Positions 8,802 to 17,630 are shown, counted from the first letter of the stretch. The stretch: 64,000 nucleotides of DNA from Virgisporangium aurantiacum (GCF_016863635.1 NZ_BOPG01000065.1:94926-158925); one strand, 5' to 3'. Translations and numbers: made by a program. Notes: generated from the letters alone by a model not told the origin.

Positions 8802-9986
8802 ATGTCCCCATCGGACACCAACGGAGAACTGCGGGTCGGCATGGTCGGCTACGCGTTCATGGGCGCTGCGCACTCCCAGGCGTGGCGCACCGTGAACCGC
8901 GCATTCGACCTCCCGGTACGAGCCAGGATGACCGCGGTGGCCGGCCGCGACGACGCCAAGGTGCGGGCCGCGGCCGCCCAGCTCGGCTGGGAACGGACCT
9001 ACACCGACTGGCGCGAGCTGGTGGCCGCTGACGACATCGACGTCGTCGACATCTGCACACCGGGTGACAGCCACTGCGAGATCGCACTGGCGGCGCTGGC
9101 GGCGGGCAAGCACGTGCTGTGCGAGAAGCCGTTGGCGAACACCGTCGAGGAGGCCCGGGCGATGGTCGCCGCGGCCGAGACGGCGCGGGCGTCCGGGGTT
9201 CGTTCGATGGCCGGGTTCAACTACCGGCGGGTGCCGGCGGTGGCCTTCCTGCGGCAGCTCATCGCGGGCGGCCGGCTGGGCACCGTGCGGCACGTGCGCG
9301 CGGTGTACCTGCAGGACTGGATCACCGATCCCCAGTTCCCGCTGGTATGGCGGCTGCAGAAGGAGAAGTCGGGATCCGGCGCGCTCGGCGACATCGGTTC
9401 GCACATCGTCGACCTGACGCAGTTCGTCACCGGCCAGTCCATCACGGGCGTGTCGGCGATCACCGAGACGTTCATCAAGGAGCGTCCGTTGCCCAGCGCG
9501 TCGAGCGGGTTGAGTGCCGAGTCGTCGACGGAGACGGGTCAGGTCACCGTCGACGACGCGGCGCTGTTCCTGGCCCGGCTGTCCGGTGGCGCGGTGGCCA
9601 CCTACGAGGCGACCCGCTTCGCCACCGGACGCAAGAACGGCCTGCGGGTCGAGGTCAACGGGTCGCTCGGCTCCGCCGTGTTCGACCTGGAACGCCTCAA
9701 CGAACTGGAGTTCTACGACGCCGCCCGCCCCGGCGCCGAGCAGGGCTTCACCCGCATCCTCGTGACCGAGGGCGACCACCCCTACATGTCCGCGTGGTGG
9801 CCGCCGGGTCACATCATCGGCTACGAGCACTCGTTCACCCACCAGATGCGCGACTTCCTGGAAGCGGTCGCGGTCGGAAAGGATCCCGAACCCTCGTTCG
9901 CGGATGCCCTGCAGGTTCAGCAGGTGCTCAGCGCGGTCGAGCAGAGCGCGGCAGCCGGTTCCGGCTGGACCGCCGTCACGGTGTAA
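8802..9986 (+). CDS. Gfo/Idh/MocA-family NAD(P)-dependent sugar dehydrogenase
   Basis: 394 residues. The Rossmann domain begins at RVGMVGYAFMGAAH (about 11-24), with the family hallmark CEKPLANTVEEA near 110, followed by the alpha/beta substrate domain. Members oxidise or reduce hydroxyls of sugars and inositols, often at C3. The start ATG follows GGAGACGGCC, a good ribosome site, 46 bases after the lipoprotein stop, so it belongs to the import operon. A hairpin terminator comes directly after. Next to DUF1080, ThuA and a TIM-barrel isomerase-like gene, I infer a role in making or reducing 3-keto sugars in the cytoplasm; the exact substrate is unknown. Confidence 0.9.
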   Translation: MSPSDTNGELRVGMVGYAFMGAAHSQAWRTVNRAFDLPVRARMTAVAGRDDAKVRAAAAQLGWERTYTDWRELVAADDIDVVDICTPGDSHCEIALAALAAGKHVLCEKPLANTVEEARAMVAAAETARASGVRSMAGFNYRRVPAVAFLRQLIAGGRLGTVRHVRAVYLQDWITDPQFPLVWRLQKEKSGSGALGDIGSHIVDLTQFVTGQSITGVSAITETFIKERPLPSASSGLSAESSTETGQVTVDDAALFLARLSGGAVATYEATRFATGRKNGLRVEVNGSLGSAVFDLERLNELEFYDAARPGAEQGFTRILVTEGDHPYMSAWWPPGHIIGYEHSFTHQMRDFLEAVAVGKDPEPSFADALQVQQVLSAVEQSAAAGSGWTAVTV

Positions 9987-9993
9987 CCGAAGG

Positions 9994-10051
9994 CTTCCCG
10001 GCCGCGTTCCCGCGGCGGCTGCGCCCCGCTCGTGGGTGCGCGGCCGGGAAG
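9994..10051 (+). terminator. Stem-loop after the importer/dehydrogenase operon
   Basis: Perfect 13-base arms CTTCCCGGCCGCG (9994-10006) and complement (10039-10051) with a 32-base GC-rich loop, then an A-rich stretch. It starts seven bases after the dehydrogenase stop and separates the importer operon from the secreted-enzyme operon. Confidence 0.65.
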
Positions 10052-10135
10052 AAACAACAACTCAAAACCATTGCTGGCGCGATCGGCGCGCGCCCTCCTG
10101 ACGACCCCCAAGGTCAGGGAAAGGGAAATACGGCA

Positions 10136-12922
10136 ATGCACAAACGCCTACTGTCCGCGGCGTTACTCGCCGCGGCTGCCACCCTCACCGCGACGGTCGC
10201 CGGCGCCCCGCCCGCGCAGGCCCATCCGGTGATCGACCCGGCCGCCTTCCAACAGGTGACGCTCGCCAAGGGCGTCGCCGAGATGGGCGAGCCGATGAGC
10301 CTGGCCGTGCTGCCCGACCGTTCGGTGCTGCACACCGCCCGCAACGGAACGTTGCGCCGTACCGACGCCGCCGGCAACACGGCGGTGGTCGCGAACATCG
10401 CCGTCTACAGCCACGACGAGGAGGGGCTGCAGGGCATCGGCGTCGACCCGAACTTCGCCACCAACCGCTGGATCTACCTCTACTACGCGCCGCCGCTGTC
10501 GACACCGGCCGGCGACGCGCCCACCACCGGCACCGACTTCAGCGCCTGGCGCGGCGTGAACCGCCTGTCGCGGTTCACGGTCACCGCCGGCTGGACGTTG
10601 CAGGCCGGCAGCGAGGTGACGGTCATCGACGTGCCCGCGGACCGCGGCCTGTGCTGCCACGTGGGTGGCGACATCGACTTCGACGCGGCCGGCAACCTCT
10701 ATCTGTCCACAGGGGACGATACGAACCCGTTCGAGTCCGACGGCTACGCGCCGCTCGACGAGCGCGCCAACCGCAACCCCGCCTTCGACGCGCAGCGCAG
10801 CGCCGGCAACACCAACGACCTCCGCGGCAAGATCCTGCGGATCAAACCGTCGGCGGGCGGCGGCTACACGGTGCCGGCCGGCAACCTGTTCGCGTCGGGC
10901 ACGGCGAACACGCGTCCCGAGATCTACGCGATGGGCTTCCGCAACCCGTTCCGGCTCGGCGTCGACAAGGCGACCGGTGTGGTCTACGTCGGCGACTACG
11001 GGCCCGACGCCGGCACCGCCGGCCCGCGCGGCCCGGCCGGGCAGGTGGAGTTCGCGCGCGTCGCGGCGCCCGGCAACTACGGCTGGCCGTACTGCACCGG
11101 AACGAACACGGCCGCGGAGACCTACGCCGACTACGACTTCGCCACCGGAACGGTCGGCGCGAAGTTCAACTGCGCCGGTGGACCCGCGAACACCTCGCCG
11201 CGCAACACCGGCCGCGCCACGTTGCCGCCGGCACAGCCGGCCTGGATCCCGTACGACAACTGCTCGCAGCCGGCGTTCGGGTGCGGCTCGGAGTCGCCGA
11301 TGGGCGGCCCGGTGTACCGGTACAACGCGTCGAGCACGTCCACGGTGAAGTTCCCCGCGGACTTCGACGGGCACGCGTTCCTCGGCGAGTTCGGCCGGCG
11401 CTGGATCCGCGTGGCGCACGCTTCTGCTTCGCCGGGCGAGATCGCGGCGTTCCCGTGGAGCGGCACGCAGGTGATGGACATGGCGTTCGGACCGGACGGC
11501 GCGCTGTACGTCCTCGACTACGGCACCGGCTACTTCAACGGCGACGCCAACTCGGCGCTGTACCGCATCGAGTACATCGCGAGCGGTCCACGGTCACCGA
11601 TCGCGACCGCTTCGGGGACGCCCACCAGTGGCCAGGCGCCGCTGACGGTCGCGTTCTCCTCGGCCGGGTCGAGCGACCCGGAGGGCGGCGCGCTCACGTA
11701 CTCGTGGACGTTCGGCGACGGCGGCACGTCGACCGCGGCGAACCCGTCGCACACGTACACGTCCAACGGGACCTTCACCGCGACGCTGACCGTCCGCGAC
11801 CCGCAGAACCTGACGGCCACCGCGAGCGTCCCGATCACCGTCGGGAACACGGCGCCGACGGTGACGCTGCTGGCACCGCTCGACGGGCAGTTGTTCTCCT
11901 TCGGCGACACCGTGCCGTTCCAGGTGCGGGTCACCGATCCGGAGGACGCGTCGATCGACTGCTCGCGGGTGAAGGTGCGGTACCTGCTCGGGCACGACTC
12001 GCACGCGCACGAGATCACGTCGGCCACCGGGTGCAACGGCACGATCGCGGTGCCCGTCGACGGCGAGCACGACGCCGCGGCGAACATCTTCGGCGTCTTC
12101 GACGCGGAGTACACCGACAACGGCGGTGCGACGTCGCACACGCAGAACGTCACGCAGCCGCGTACGCGGCAGGGTGAGCACTTCTCGGCCGCGCAGGGCG
12201 TCACCGTCTTCGACAAGGCCGCCGCGCACGGCGGCCGCGCGGTCGGCGACATCCACAACGGAGACTGGATCGCGTTCGACCGCTACAACGTGTCGACCGC
12301 GACCGGCTTCTCGGCGCGGGTCGCGTCGGGCGGGATCGGCGGAACGCTGACGCTGCGGGCCGGTTCACCGACCGGCCAGGTCATCGGTACGGCCACCGTG
12401 CCGGTCACCGGCGGCTGGGAGACGTTCGTCAACGTCAATGGCGTGTTGAGCGCCGTGCCGTCCGGGACGATCCGGCTGTACCTCGTGTTCACCGGCGGAA
12501 CGGGAGCGCTGTTCGACGTCGACGACTTCGCGTTCACCACCGGCGTGCCGGGGCGGGTCACCGGGGCCGGCGGCAAGTGCATGGACGTCGCCGGCGCGGT
12601 CTCGACCGACGGCACGGCCGTGCAGCTGTACACCTGCAACAACACCTCGGCGCAGTCGTGGACCCGCACCGGGCAGACGATCCGCGCGCTCGGCAAGTGC
12701 CTCGACATCTCCGGCGGCGGCACCGCCAACGGCACGAAGGTGCAGTTGTGGACATGCAACAACACGGGAGCGCAGAACTGGGTCGTGGAAGCGGGTGGCG
12801 CCGTTCGCAATCCGCAGTCGAACCGGTGCCTGGAGGCGCCGGGCGGCCAGACCGCCGACGGCACGCCGTTGCGGATCTGGGACTGCAACGCCGGTACCAA
12901 CCAACGTTGGACATTCTCATAG
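10136..12922 (+). CDS. Secreted PQQ-type sugar dehydrogenase with PKD, CBM-like and ricin-lectin domains
   Basis: 928 residues. A Sec signal peptide (1 to about 28, ending AQA) leads to a glucose/sorbosone dehydrogenase beta-propeller (GSDH, about 35-480; GDYGPDAG, MGFRNPFR and DFDAAGNLYLSTGDD are visible), which in this family binds PQQ and calcium. Then come a PKD domain (about 487-570; YSWTFGDGG), an all-beta linker, a CBM6/35-like jelly roll (about 677-801; GEHFSAAQG, GDWIAFDRYN) and a ricin B lectin (about 806-928) with QLYTCNN, QLWTCNN and RIWDCN repeats. It should oxidise a sugar or glycan end outside the cell while the lectin holds it on polysaccharide. The ATG follows an AGGGAAA purine run. 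No PQQ biosynthesis genes are in the window. The substrate is inferred only as a glycan. Confidence 0.9.
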   Translation: MHKRLLSAALLAAAATLTATVAGAPPAQAHPVIDPAAFQQVTLAKGVAEMGEPMSLAVLPDRSVLHTARNGTLRRTDAAGNTAVVANIAVYSHDEEGLQGIGVDPNFATNRWIYLYYAPPLSTPAGDAPTTGTDFSAWRGVNRLSRFTVTAGWTLQAGSEVTVIDVPADRGLCCHVGGDIDFDAAGNLYLSTGDDTNPFESDGYAPLDERANRNPAFDAQRSAGNTNDLRGKILRIKPSAGGGYTVPAGNLFASGTANTRPEIYAMGFRNPFRLGVDKATGVVYVGDYGPDAGTAGPRGPAGQVEFARVAAPGNYGWPYCTGTNTAAETYADYDFATGTVGAKFNCAGGPANTSPRNTGRATLPPAQPAWIPYDNCSQPAFGCGSESPMGGPVYRYNASSTSTVKFPADFDGHAFLGEFGRRWIRVAHASASPGEIAAFPWSGTQVMDMAFGPDGALYVLDYGTGYFNGDANSALYRIEYIASGPRSPIATASGTPTSGQAPLTVAFSSAGSSDPEGGALTYSWTFGDGGTSTAANPSHTYTSNGTFTATLTVRDPQNLTATASVPITVGNTAPTVTLLAPLDGQLFSFGDTVPFQVRVTDPEDASIDCSRVKVRYLLGHDSHAHEITSATGCNGTIAVPVDGEHDAAANIFGVFDAEYTDNGGATSHTQNVTQPRTRQGEHFSAAQGVTVFDKAAAHGGRAVGDIHNGDWIAFDRYNVSTATGFSARVASGGIGGTLTLRAGSPTGQVIGTATVPVTGGWETFVNVNGVLSAVPSGTIRLYLVFTGGTGALFDVDDFAFTTGVPGRVTGAGGKCMDVAGAVSTDGTAVQLYTCNNTSAQSWTRTGQTIRALGKCLDISGGGTANGTKVQLWTCNNTGAQNWVVEAGGAVRNPQSNRCLEAPGGQTADGTPLRIWDCNAGTNQRWTFS
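12559..12919 (+). repeat. Ricin-lectin module, copy 1 of a near-identical pair
   Basis: The 3' end of the dehydrogenase gene and the 3' end of the next gene (about 14293-14664) encode almost the same ricin B domain, with long stretches of identical nucleotides, for example around the GGGAGCGCAGAACTGGGTCG segment in both. Direct repeats of about 360 bases, 1.7 kb apart, point to recent duplication or gene conversion. Confidence 0.8.
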
Positions 12923-12939
12923 ACCTGGGGAGGCATACG

Positions 12940-14667
12940 ATGAGAACACTGATGGGACGCTTGGCCGTAGTGGCGACCGCGCTGGTGACGATCGTCGCCG
13001 GCGTGACCTCGACCGCCTGTGCGGCTGAAAGCTCAGCCGACGACCCCTACTCCGTACTCGTCTTCTCGAAGACCGCCGGCTTCCGTCACGACTCCATCGC
13101 GGTGGGCACGCAGGCGATCCGCGATCTGGGCGCGGCCAACGGCTTCTCGGTGACGGCCACCGAGGACGCGGCGGCGTTCACCACCGCGAACCTGAACCAG
13201 TACGACGCGGTGGTGTTCCTCAACACCACCGGCGACGTGCTGAACGCCGCGCAGCAGACGGCGTTCGAGTCCTACATCGGCGCAGGAAACGGGTACGTCG
13301 GCGTGCACGCGGCGGCCGACACCGAGTACGACTGGCCGTTCTACGGAAACCTGGTCGGCGCGTGGTTCCAGCAGCACCCGGCGATCCAGCCCGCGCGGGT
13401 GGTGATCGAGGACCGGGCGCATCCGGCCACCGCGCACCTCGGTCCACAATGGACCCGCACCGACGAGTGGTACAGCTTCCGCACGAACCCCCGCTCGACG
13501 GCGCACGTGCTCGCGTCCCTCGACGAGTCCAGCTACTCCGGCGGAGGCATGGGCGACCACCCGATCACCTGGTGCAAGGGCCTGAACGGCGGCCGGTCGT
13601 TCTACACCGGGTTCGGGCACACCCAGGAGTCGTACGCCGACCCGGCCGTGCGACAGGTGATCCTCGGCGGCATCCGGTACGCGGCCGGTCAGGCGAACGC
13701 CGACTGCCGGCCGGAGACCGGGTACACCGCGCTGTACAACGGGTCCACCACCGGGTGGTCGCAGGCCGGCCCGGGCTCGTTCACCAACGTCGACGGCACG
13801 CTCACGTCGACCGGTGGCATGGGCATGCTGTGGTATTCGGCGAAGGAGTTCCGGTCCTACTCGCTGAAGGCCGACTGGCGGATGGCCGGCGACGACAACT
13901 CCGGCATCTTCATCGGCTTCCCGCCGTCGAGCGACCCGTGGTCGGCGGTCAACAACGGCTACGAGATCCAGATCGACGCGACCGACACCCCCGACCGCAC
14001 CACCGGGTCGGTGTACGGGTTCAAGGGCGCCGACACGGCGGCCCGCGACGCCGCGCTGAACCCGCCGGGGGAGTGGAACACGTTCGAACTGCTCGTCGAG
14101 GGCGAGCGGGTGCGCATCTACCTGAACGGCGTCCAGGTGAACGACTTCACGAACGCCGACCCCGTGCGCAGCCTCACCTCCGGTCACATCGGCATCCAGA
14201 ACCACGGCGCCGACGACGAGGTGGCGTTCCGGAACATCCGGATCAAGGAACTCGGCGGCACCAACCCGAATCCGGGGCCCGGCCCGGTGAAGGGCATCAA
14301 CGGCAAGTGCATGGACGTCAGCGGCTCCAACACCGCCGACGGCACCCAGGTGCAGCTGTGGACCTGCAACAACACCGGTGCCCAGAACTGGACCCGCACC
14401 GGCCAGACGATCCGCGCGCTGGGCAAGTGCCTCGACGTGTCCGGTGGCGGCACCGCCAACGGCACCCGCGTGCAGTTGTGGACGTGCAACAACACGGGAG
14501 CGCAGAACTGGGTCGTCGAGTCGACCGGTTCCGGAGCGACTCAAGTCCGTAATCCGCAGTCGAACCGGTGCCTGGAGTCACCGGGCGGCCAGACCGGCGA
14601 CGGCACGGCGTTGCGGATCTGGGACTGCAACAACGGCGCCAACCAGCGCTGGGTGTTTCCCGCGTAA
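12940..14667 (+). CDS. Secreted ThuA - DUF1080 (3-keto-glycoside hydrolase/lyase-type) - ricin-lectin protein
   Basis: 575 residues. A signal peptide (about 1-29) is followed by a ThuA domain (about 35-250; VLVFSKTAGFRHDSI, GYVGVHAAADTEYDWP), a DUF1080/3-keto-disaccharide hydrolase jelly roll (about 262-439; TALYNGSTTGWS, DWRMAGDDNSGIFIGF, NGYEIQIDATD) and a ricin B lectin (about 450-575). ThuA proteins take part in 3-keto-sugar metabolism in rhizobial trehalose use, and PF06439 proteins cleave 3-keto-glycosides. The fusion would release a sugar from an oxidised glycan outside the cell. GGGGAGG lies eight bases before the ATG, 17 bases after the dehydrogenase stop: a two-gene operon closed by a hairpin. 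Cys27 is not in a good lipobox, so I favour simple secretion. Confidence 0.9.
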   Translation: MRTLMGRLAVVATALVTIVAGVTSTACAAESSADDPYSVLVFSKTAGFRHDSIAVGTQAIRDLGAANGFSVTATEDAAAFTTANLNQYDAVVFLNTTGDVLNAAQQTAFESYIGAGNGYVGVHAAADTEYDWPFYGNLVGAWFQQHPAIQPARVVIEDRAHPATAHLGPQWTRTDEWYSFRTNPRSTAHVLASLDESSYSGGGMGDHPITWCKGLNGGRSFYTGFGHTQESYADPAVRQVILGGIRYAAGQANADCRPETGYTALYNGSTTGWSQAGPGSFTNVDGTLTSTGGMGMLWYSAKEFRSYSLKADWRMAGDDNSGIFIGFPPSSDPWSAVNNGYEIQIDATDTPDRTTGSVYGFKGADTAARDAALNPPGEWNTFELLVEGERVRIYLNGVQVNDFTNADPVRSLTSGHIGIQNHGADDEVAFRNIRIKELGGTNPNPGPGPVKGINGKCMDVSGSNTADGTQVQLWTCNNTGAQNWTRTGQTIRALGKCLDVSGGGTANGTRVQLWTCNNTGAQNWVVESTGSGATQVRNPQSNRCLESPGGQTGDGTALRIWDCNNGANQRWVFPA

Positions 14668-14677
14668 CCCCTAGACG

Positions 14678-14719
14678 CCGGGTGAGCGGGTCGCGACGCC
14701 GACCGGCCCGCTCACCCGG
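14678..14719 (+). terminator. Stem-loop closing the secreted-enzyme operon
   Basis: Perfect 13-base arms CCGGGTGAGCGGG (14678-14690) and complement (14707-14719), loop 16 bases, followed by TCCACTTTTCC. It lies 11 bases after the ThuA-DUF1080 stop. Confidence 0.7.
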
Positions 14720-14814
14720 TCCACTTTTCCTGGTGCGGTACAGGGCATAGGGTGTTCCTGGGGAGGCGCAGTCCCCGCCTGACTTCTTGTTACGAACCGT
14801 CTGAGGAGCAGTCG

Positions 14815-15819
14815 ATGGCGCGTCCGATCACGTTGTTCACCGGCCAGTGGGCCGACCTGCCATTCGAAACGGTGTGCCAGCACGCCTCCGAGTGGGGCTA
14901 CGACGGCCTCGAGATCGCCTGCTGGGGCGACCACTTCGAGGTCGACAAGGCGATCTCCGACGAGTCCTACGTCGATCGCAAGCTGGAGACATTGGCCAAG
15001 TACAACCTGCACGTCTACGCCATCTCCAACCACCTGCTGGGCCAGGCCGTCTGCGACCACCCGATCGACGAGCGGCACCAGGGCATCCTGCCGGCCCGCA
15101 TCTGGGGCGACGGCGAGCCCGAGGGCGTGCGCCAGCGGGCCGCGGAGGAGATGAAGGACACCGCGCGGGCGGCGGCCAAGCTCGGTGTGCGCACCGTGGT
15201 CGGCTTCACCGGGTCGTCGATCTGGCACACCGTGGCCATGTTCCCGCCGGTGCCCACGTCGATGATCGACAAGGGCTACGAAGACTTCGCCAACCGCTGG
15301 AACCCGATCCTCGACGTGTTCGACGAGGTGGGCGTGCGCTTCGCGCACGAGGTGCACCCGAGCGAGATCGCGTACGACTACTACACGACCACGCGCACGC
15401 TGGAGGCGATCGGCCACCGCGAGGCGTTCGGCCTCAACTGGGACCCGTCGCACTTCGTGTGGCAGGAGCTCGACCCGGTCAACTTCATCTTCGACTTCGC
15501 CGACCGCATCTACCACGTCGACTGCAAAGACGCGAAGGTCCGCACCGGCGACGGTCGCCGCGGCCGACTGAGCTCCCACCTGCCCTGGGCCGACATGCGC
15601 CGCGGGTGGGATTTCGTCTCCACCGGCCACGGCGACGTCCCGTGGGAGGACTGCTTCCGCGCCCTGAACGCGATCGGCTACGACGGCCCCATCTCCGTCG
15701 AATGGGAAGACGCCGGAATGGACCGCCTCGTCGGCGCGGCGGAGGCCGTCCAGTTCGTCCGCCGGCTGGCGTTCGACCCCCCGAGCGCCGCCTTCGACGC
15801 CGCCTTCTCCAGCAGCTGA
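14815..15819 (+). CDS. Sugar isomerase/epimerase-like TIM-barrel protein (AP_endonuc_2 fold)
   Basis: 334 residues of the xylose-isomerase-like TIM barrel family (PF01261). Metal-ligand motifs lie in the expected order: EVHPSE, NWDPSHF, HVDCKDA and near the end SVEWEDA. These proteins isomerise or epimerise sugars, or act on 3-keto sugars as dehydratases or hydratases. The ATG at 14815 follows GAGGAGCAGTCG; the longer frame from 14752 lacks a site. It has no signal peptide, so it works in the cytoplasm downstream of the importer. It is separated from the secreted operon by a terminator and ends before the 15828 hairpin, so it probably has its own promoter. The role in a 3-keto pathway is inferred from its neighbours. 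Confidence 0.9.
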   Translation: MARPITLFTGQWADLPFETVCQHASEWGYDGLEIACWGDHFEVDKAISDESYVDRKLETLAKYNLHVYAISNHLLGQAVCDHPIDERHQGILPARIWGDGEPEGVRQRAAEEMKDTARAAAKLGVRTVVGFTGSSIWHTVAMFPPVPTSMIDKGYEDFANRWNPILDVFDEVGVRFAHEVHPSEIAYDYYTTTRTLEAIGHREAFGLNWDPSHFVWQELDPVNFIFDFADRIYHVDCKDAKVRTGDGRRGRLSSHLPWADMRRGWDFVSTGHGDVPWEDCFRALNAIGYDGPISVEWEDAGMDRLVGAAEAVQFVRRLAFDPPSAAFDAAFSSS

Positions 15820-15827
15820 CCCGAGTC

Positions 15828-15897
15828 GATCTTGCAGTTGTGGTGCCAGTTTCACCCCGGTCTACCCGGGTTTGTGAGGCACCACAACTGCAAGATC
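15828..15897. repeat. Intergenic hairpin with GATCTTG/CAAGATC ends (copy 2)
   Basis: Perfect 20-base arms GATCTTGCAGTTGTGGTGCC (15828-15847) and complement (15878-15897) around a 30-base loop, in the gap between convergent genes. It shares its end sequence, and a GGTGCC block, with the hairpin at 3428-3475. It would work as a bidirectional terminator, but the shared primary sequence suggests a repeat family. Confidence 0.8.
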
Positions 15898-15905
15898 GCC
15901 GTGGG

Positions 15906-16619
15906 TCAGTGGCCGCGGGCGGGGAGGGTGAAGCGGTAGCCGGCCGCTCTGAGCAGGGGGATCGTGCGGTTCACGGCCTCGACGGTCTGGCTGCGGTCGC
16001 CGCCGCCGTCGTGCATGAGGACCACGGCGCCCGGCGTGATGCCGTCCATCAGGCGGCGGACCAGTTCGTCGGTGCCGGGCGGCTCCCAGTCGGTGATCGC
16101 GAGGCGCCAGCCCAGCGGTTGCATGCCCAGTCCGGCCGCGACCTCCGGCGTCGCACCCCAGCTACCGAACGGCGCCCGGAAGTACGGGATGTGGGCGTGC
16201 GGCACGGCGGCGCGGATCGCGGCGTTCGTGGCGAGCAGGTCGGCCCGGATCTGGTCGACCGTCCAGGTGCCCAGGTCGTCGTGCTTCAGGCTGTGGTTGC
16301 ACAGCAGGTGGCCCTCGGCGGCGATGCGCCGGACCAGCGCGGGGTACTCGCGGGCATGATCACCCTGCACGCAGAACACGGCTCGCACGTGCCGCGCCCG
16401 CAGCACGGCCAGCAGGCGCGGTGTGTCGACCGGGTTCGGCCCGTCGTCGAAGGTGTAGCTCACCACGGTGCCGTGGCCACGGGCGGTGTCGACGATCGTC
16501 GGGGTCGGGTGCCCGGTGGACGCGCCCGCCGGGGAGGCGGCGGCCAGGGTCACGGTGAGGGCGAACAGCGGTGCGGCGAGGTGGCGCAGGCGGACGGCGG
16601 GGGGCCGGGATCCGGTCAC
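15906..16619 (-). CDS. Secreted polysaccharide deacetylase (NodB/CE4)
   Basis: 237 residues from the GTG at 16617-16619, which follows GAAGGGAGCACGCCCC, a strong ribosome site; the longer frame upstream overlaps LysR and is unlikely. A signal peptide (about 1-32, ending AGAS) precedes the NodB domain: TFDDGPN holds the catalytic base and metal Asp, NHSLKHDD supplies the two metal His, and YFRAPFG and LMHDGGG are motifs 3 and 5. It would remove acetyl groups from peptidoglycan, chitin or another wall or environmental polysaccharide. The palindrome CTTGT-CGA-ACAAG at 16717-16729 lies upstream, between it and the LysR gene, and could be an operator. Confidence 0.92.
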   Translation of the reverse strand: MTGSRPPAVRLRHLAAPLFALTVTLAAASPAGASTGHPTPTIVDTARGHGTVVSYTFDDGPNPVDTPRLLAVLRARHVRAVFCVQGDHAREYPALVRRIAAEGHLLCNHSLKHDDLGTWTVDQIRADLLATNAAIRAAVPHAHIPYFRAPFGSWGATPEVAAGLGMQPLGWRLAITDWEPPGTDELVRRLMDGITPGAVVLMHDGGGDRSQTVEAVNRTIPLLRAAGYRFTLPARGH

Positions 16620-16731
16620 GGGGCGTGCTCCCTTCGAGGCGGGCGGCCAGGGGGAGGCGTCCGGCGAAAGTTTCAGGCCGCGTTTCGATAGCTCACGTGA
16701 CCGTATGACATCGAGACTTGTCGAACAAGGG

Positions 16732-17619
16732 TCAAGTGAGGAGGTCGAGGAACCGCGCCAGCACGGGCGACGGGTCGTCGGCGCGCCACATCGCCGCGGA
16801 AACGACCGGCTGATCGGCGTCGGGCACACCGAGAAAGGCCAGCCCGTCGGCGCGCAGCATCCGGGTCGACTCCTGCACCAGGGCGATGCCGAGCCCGGCG
16901 GCCACCAGCGTGAGCAGCGCACCCAGCTCGCCGGCGTACCGCACGGTGCGCGGCGTGAAGCCGCCCCGCTCGGCCATGGCCAGCAGGTGGTCGTGCCAGT
17001 ACACGCACACCTCGCGGCCGAGCATCACCAGCGTCTCGCCGGCGAGATCGGCAAGGGAGACGTCCTCGGCCGCCGCCAGCGGATGGGACGGCGGCACCGC
17101 GACCACGAACCGCTCCGTCGCCAGCACGTGCACGCCGAGCGTGGGCTCCCCGCAGTGGACCTGGCCGAGCGTGCTGAGGAACGCGACGTCGACCACGTCT
17201 TCGTGCAGCGGTTGACCCAGCTCACCCATGGCCAGCTCGTGCAGGCTCAGCTCGACCGACGGCGCGACCTTCTCGAACGCGGCCAGCGCCGCGAGGAACG
17301 GCCCCGACGACGCGGTCGGGTGGTAGCCGACCCGCAGCCGGCCCAGTTCGCCGCGCCGCGCCCGCTCGGCGACCGACTCGGCCACCCGCGCCTGCGACAG
17401 CGTGCGCCGGGCCTCCGCCAGGAACAGCCGGCCGGCTTCACTCAGGCCGGTCCGCCGCTTTGAGCGCACCAGCAGGTCGACTCCCAGTGCCGACTCCAGC
17501 CGCAGGATCTGCTGCGACAGCGCCGGCTGGGCGACGTGCAGCCGGCCGGCCGCGCGTCCGAAATGAAGTTCCTCCGCGACCGCGACGAACGCCTCCAGGT
17601 GCCGCAGCTCGAACTTCAT
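16732..17619 (-). CDS. LysR-family transcriptional regulator
   Basis: 295 residues, usual LTTR length. The N-terminal winged helix (1-60; FVAVAEELHFGRAAGRLHVAQPALSQQI) and the co-inducer domain (about 90-295) are complete. LTTRs bind T-N11-A palindromes between themselves and a divergent target, here the SDR gene. The 70-base gap contains repeated AAGTCAT units and ATCAA...TTGAT ends, a plausible binding site. It thus probably activates the SDR gene in response to a small molecule and represses itself. The effector is unknown. Confidence 0.92.
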   Translation of the reverse strand: MKFELRHLEAFVAVAEELHFGRAAGRLHVAQPALSQQILRLESALGVDLLVRSKRRTGLSEAGRLFLAEARRTLSQARVAESVAERARRGELGRLRVGYHPTASSGPFLAALAAFEKVAPSVELSLHELAMGELGQPLHEDVVDVAFLSTLGQVHCGEPTLGVHVLATERFVVAVPPSHPLAAAEDVSLADLAGETLVMLGREVCVYWHDHLLAMAERGGFTPRTVRYAGELGALLTLVAAGLGIALVQESTRMLRADGLAFLGVPDADQPVVSAAMWRADDPSPVLARFLDLLT

Positions 17620-17630
17620 GCATCCACGTT

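Noticed and set aside
10136..14667. Lectin toxin or polymorphic toxin locus because of ricin domains
   Set aside because: The ricin parts are carbohydrate-binding tails on sugar-active enzymes; there is no toxic A-chain-like domain or immunity gene.
16620..16922. N-terminal extension of the polysaccharide deacetylase
   Set aside because: It would run into the LysR gene, and the GTG at 16619 has a strong ribosome site followed at once by a signal peptide.
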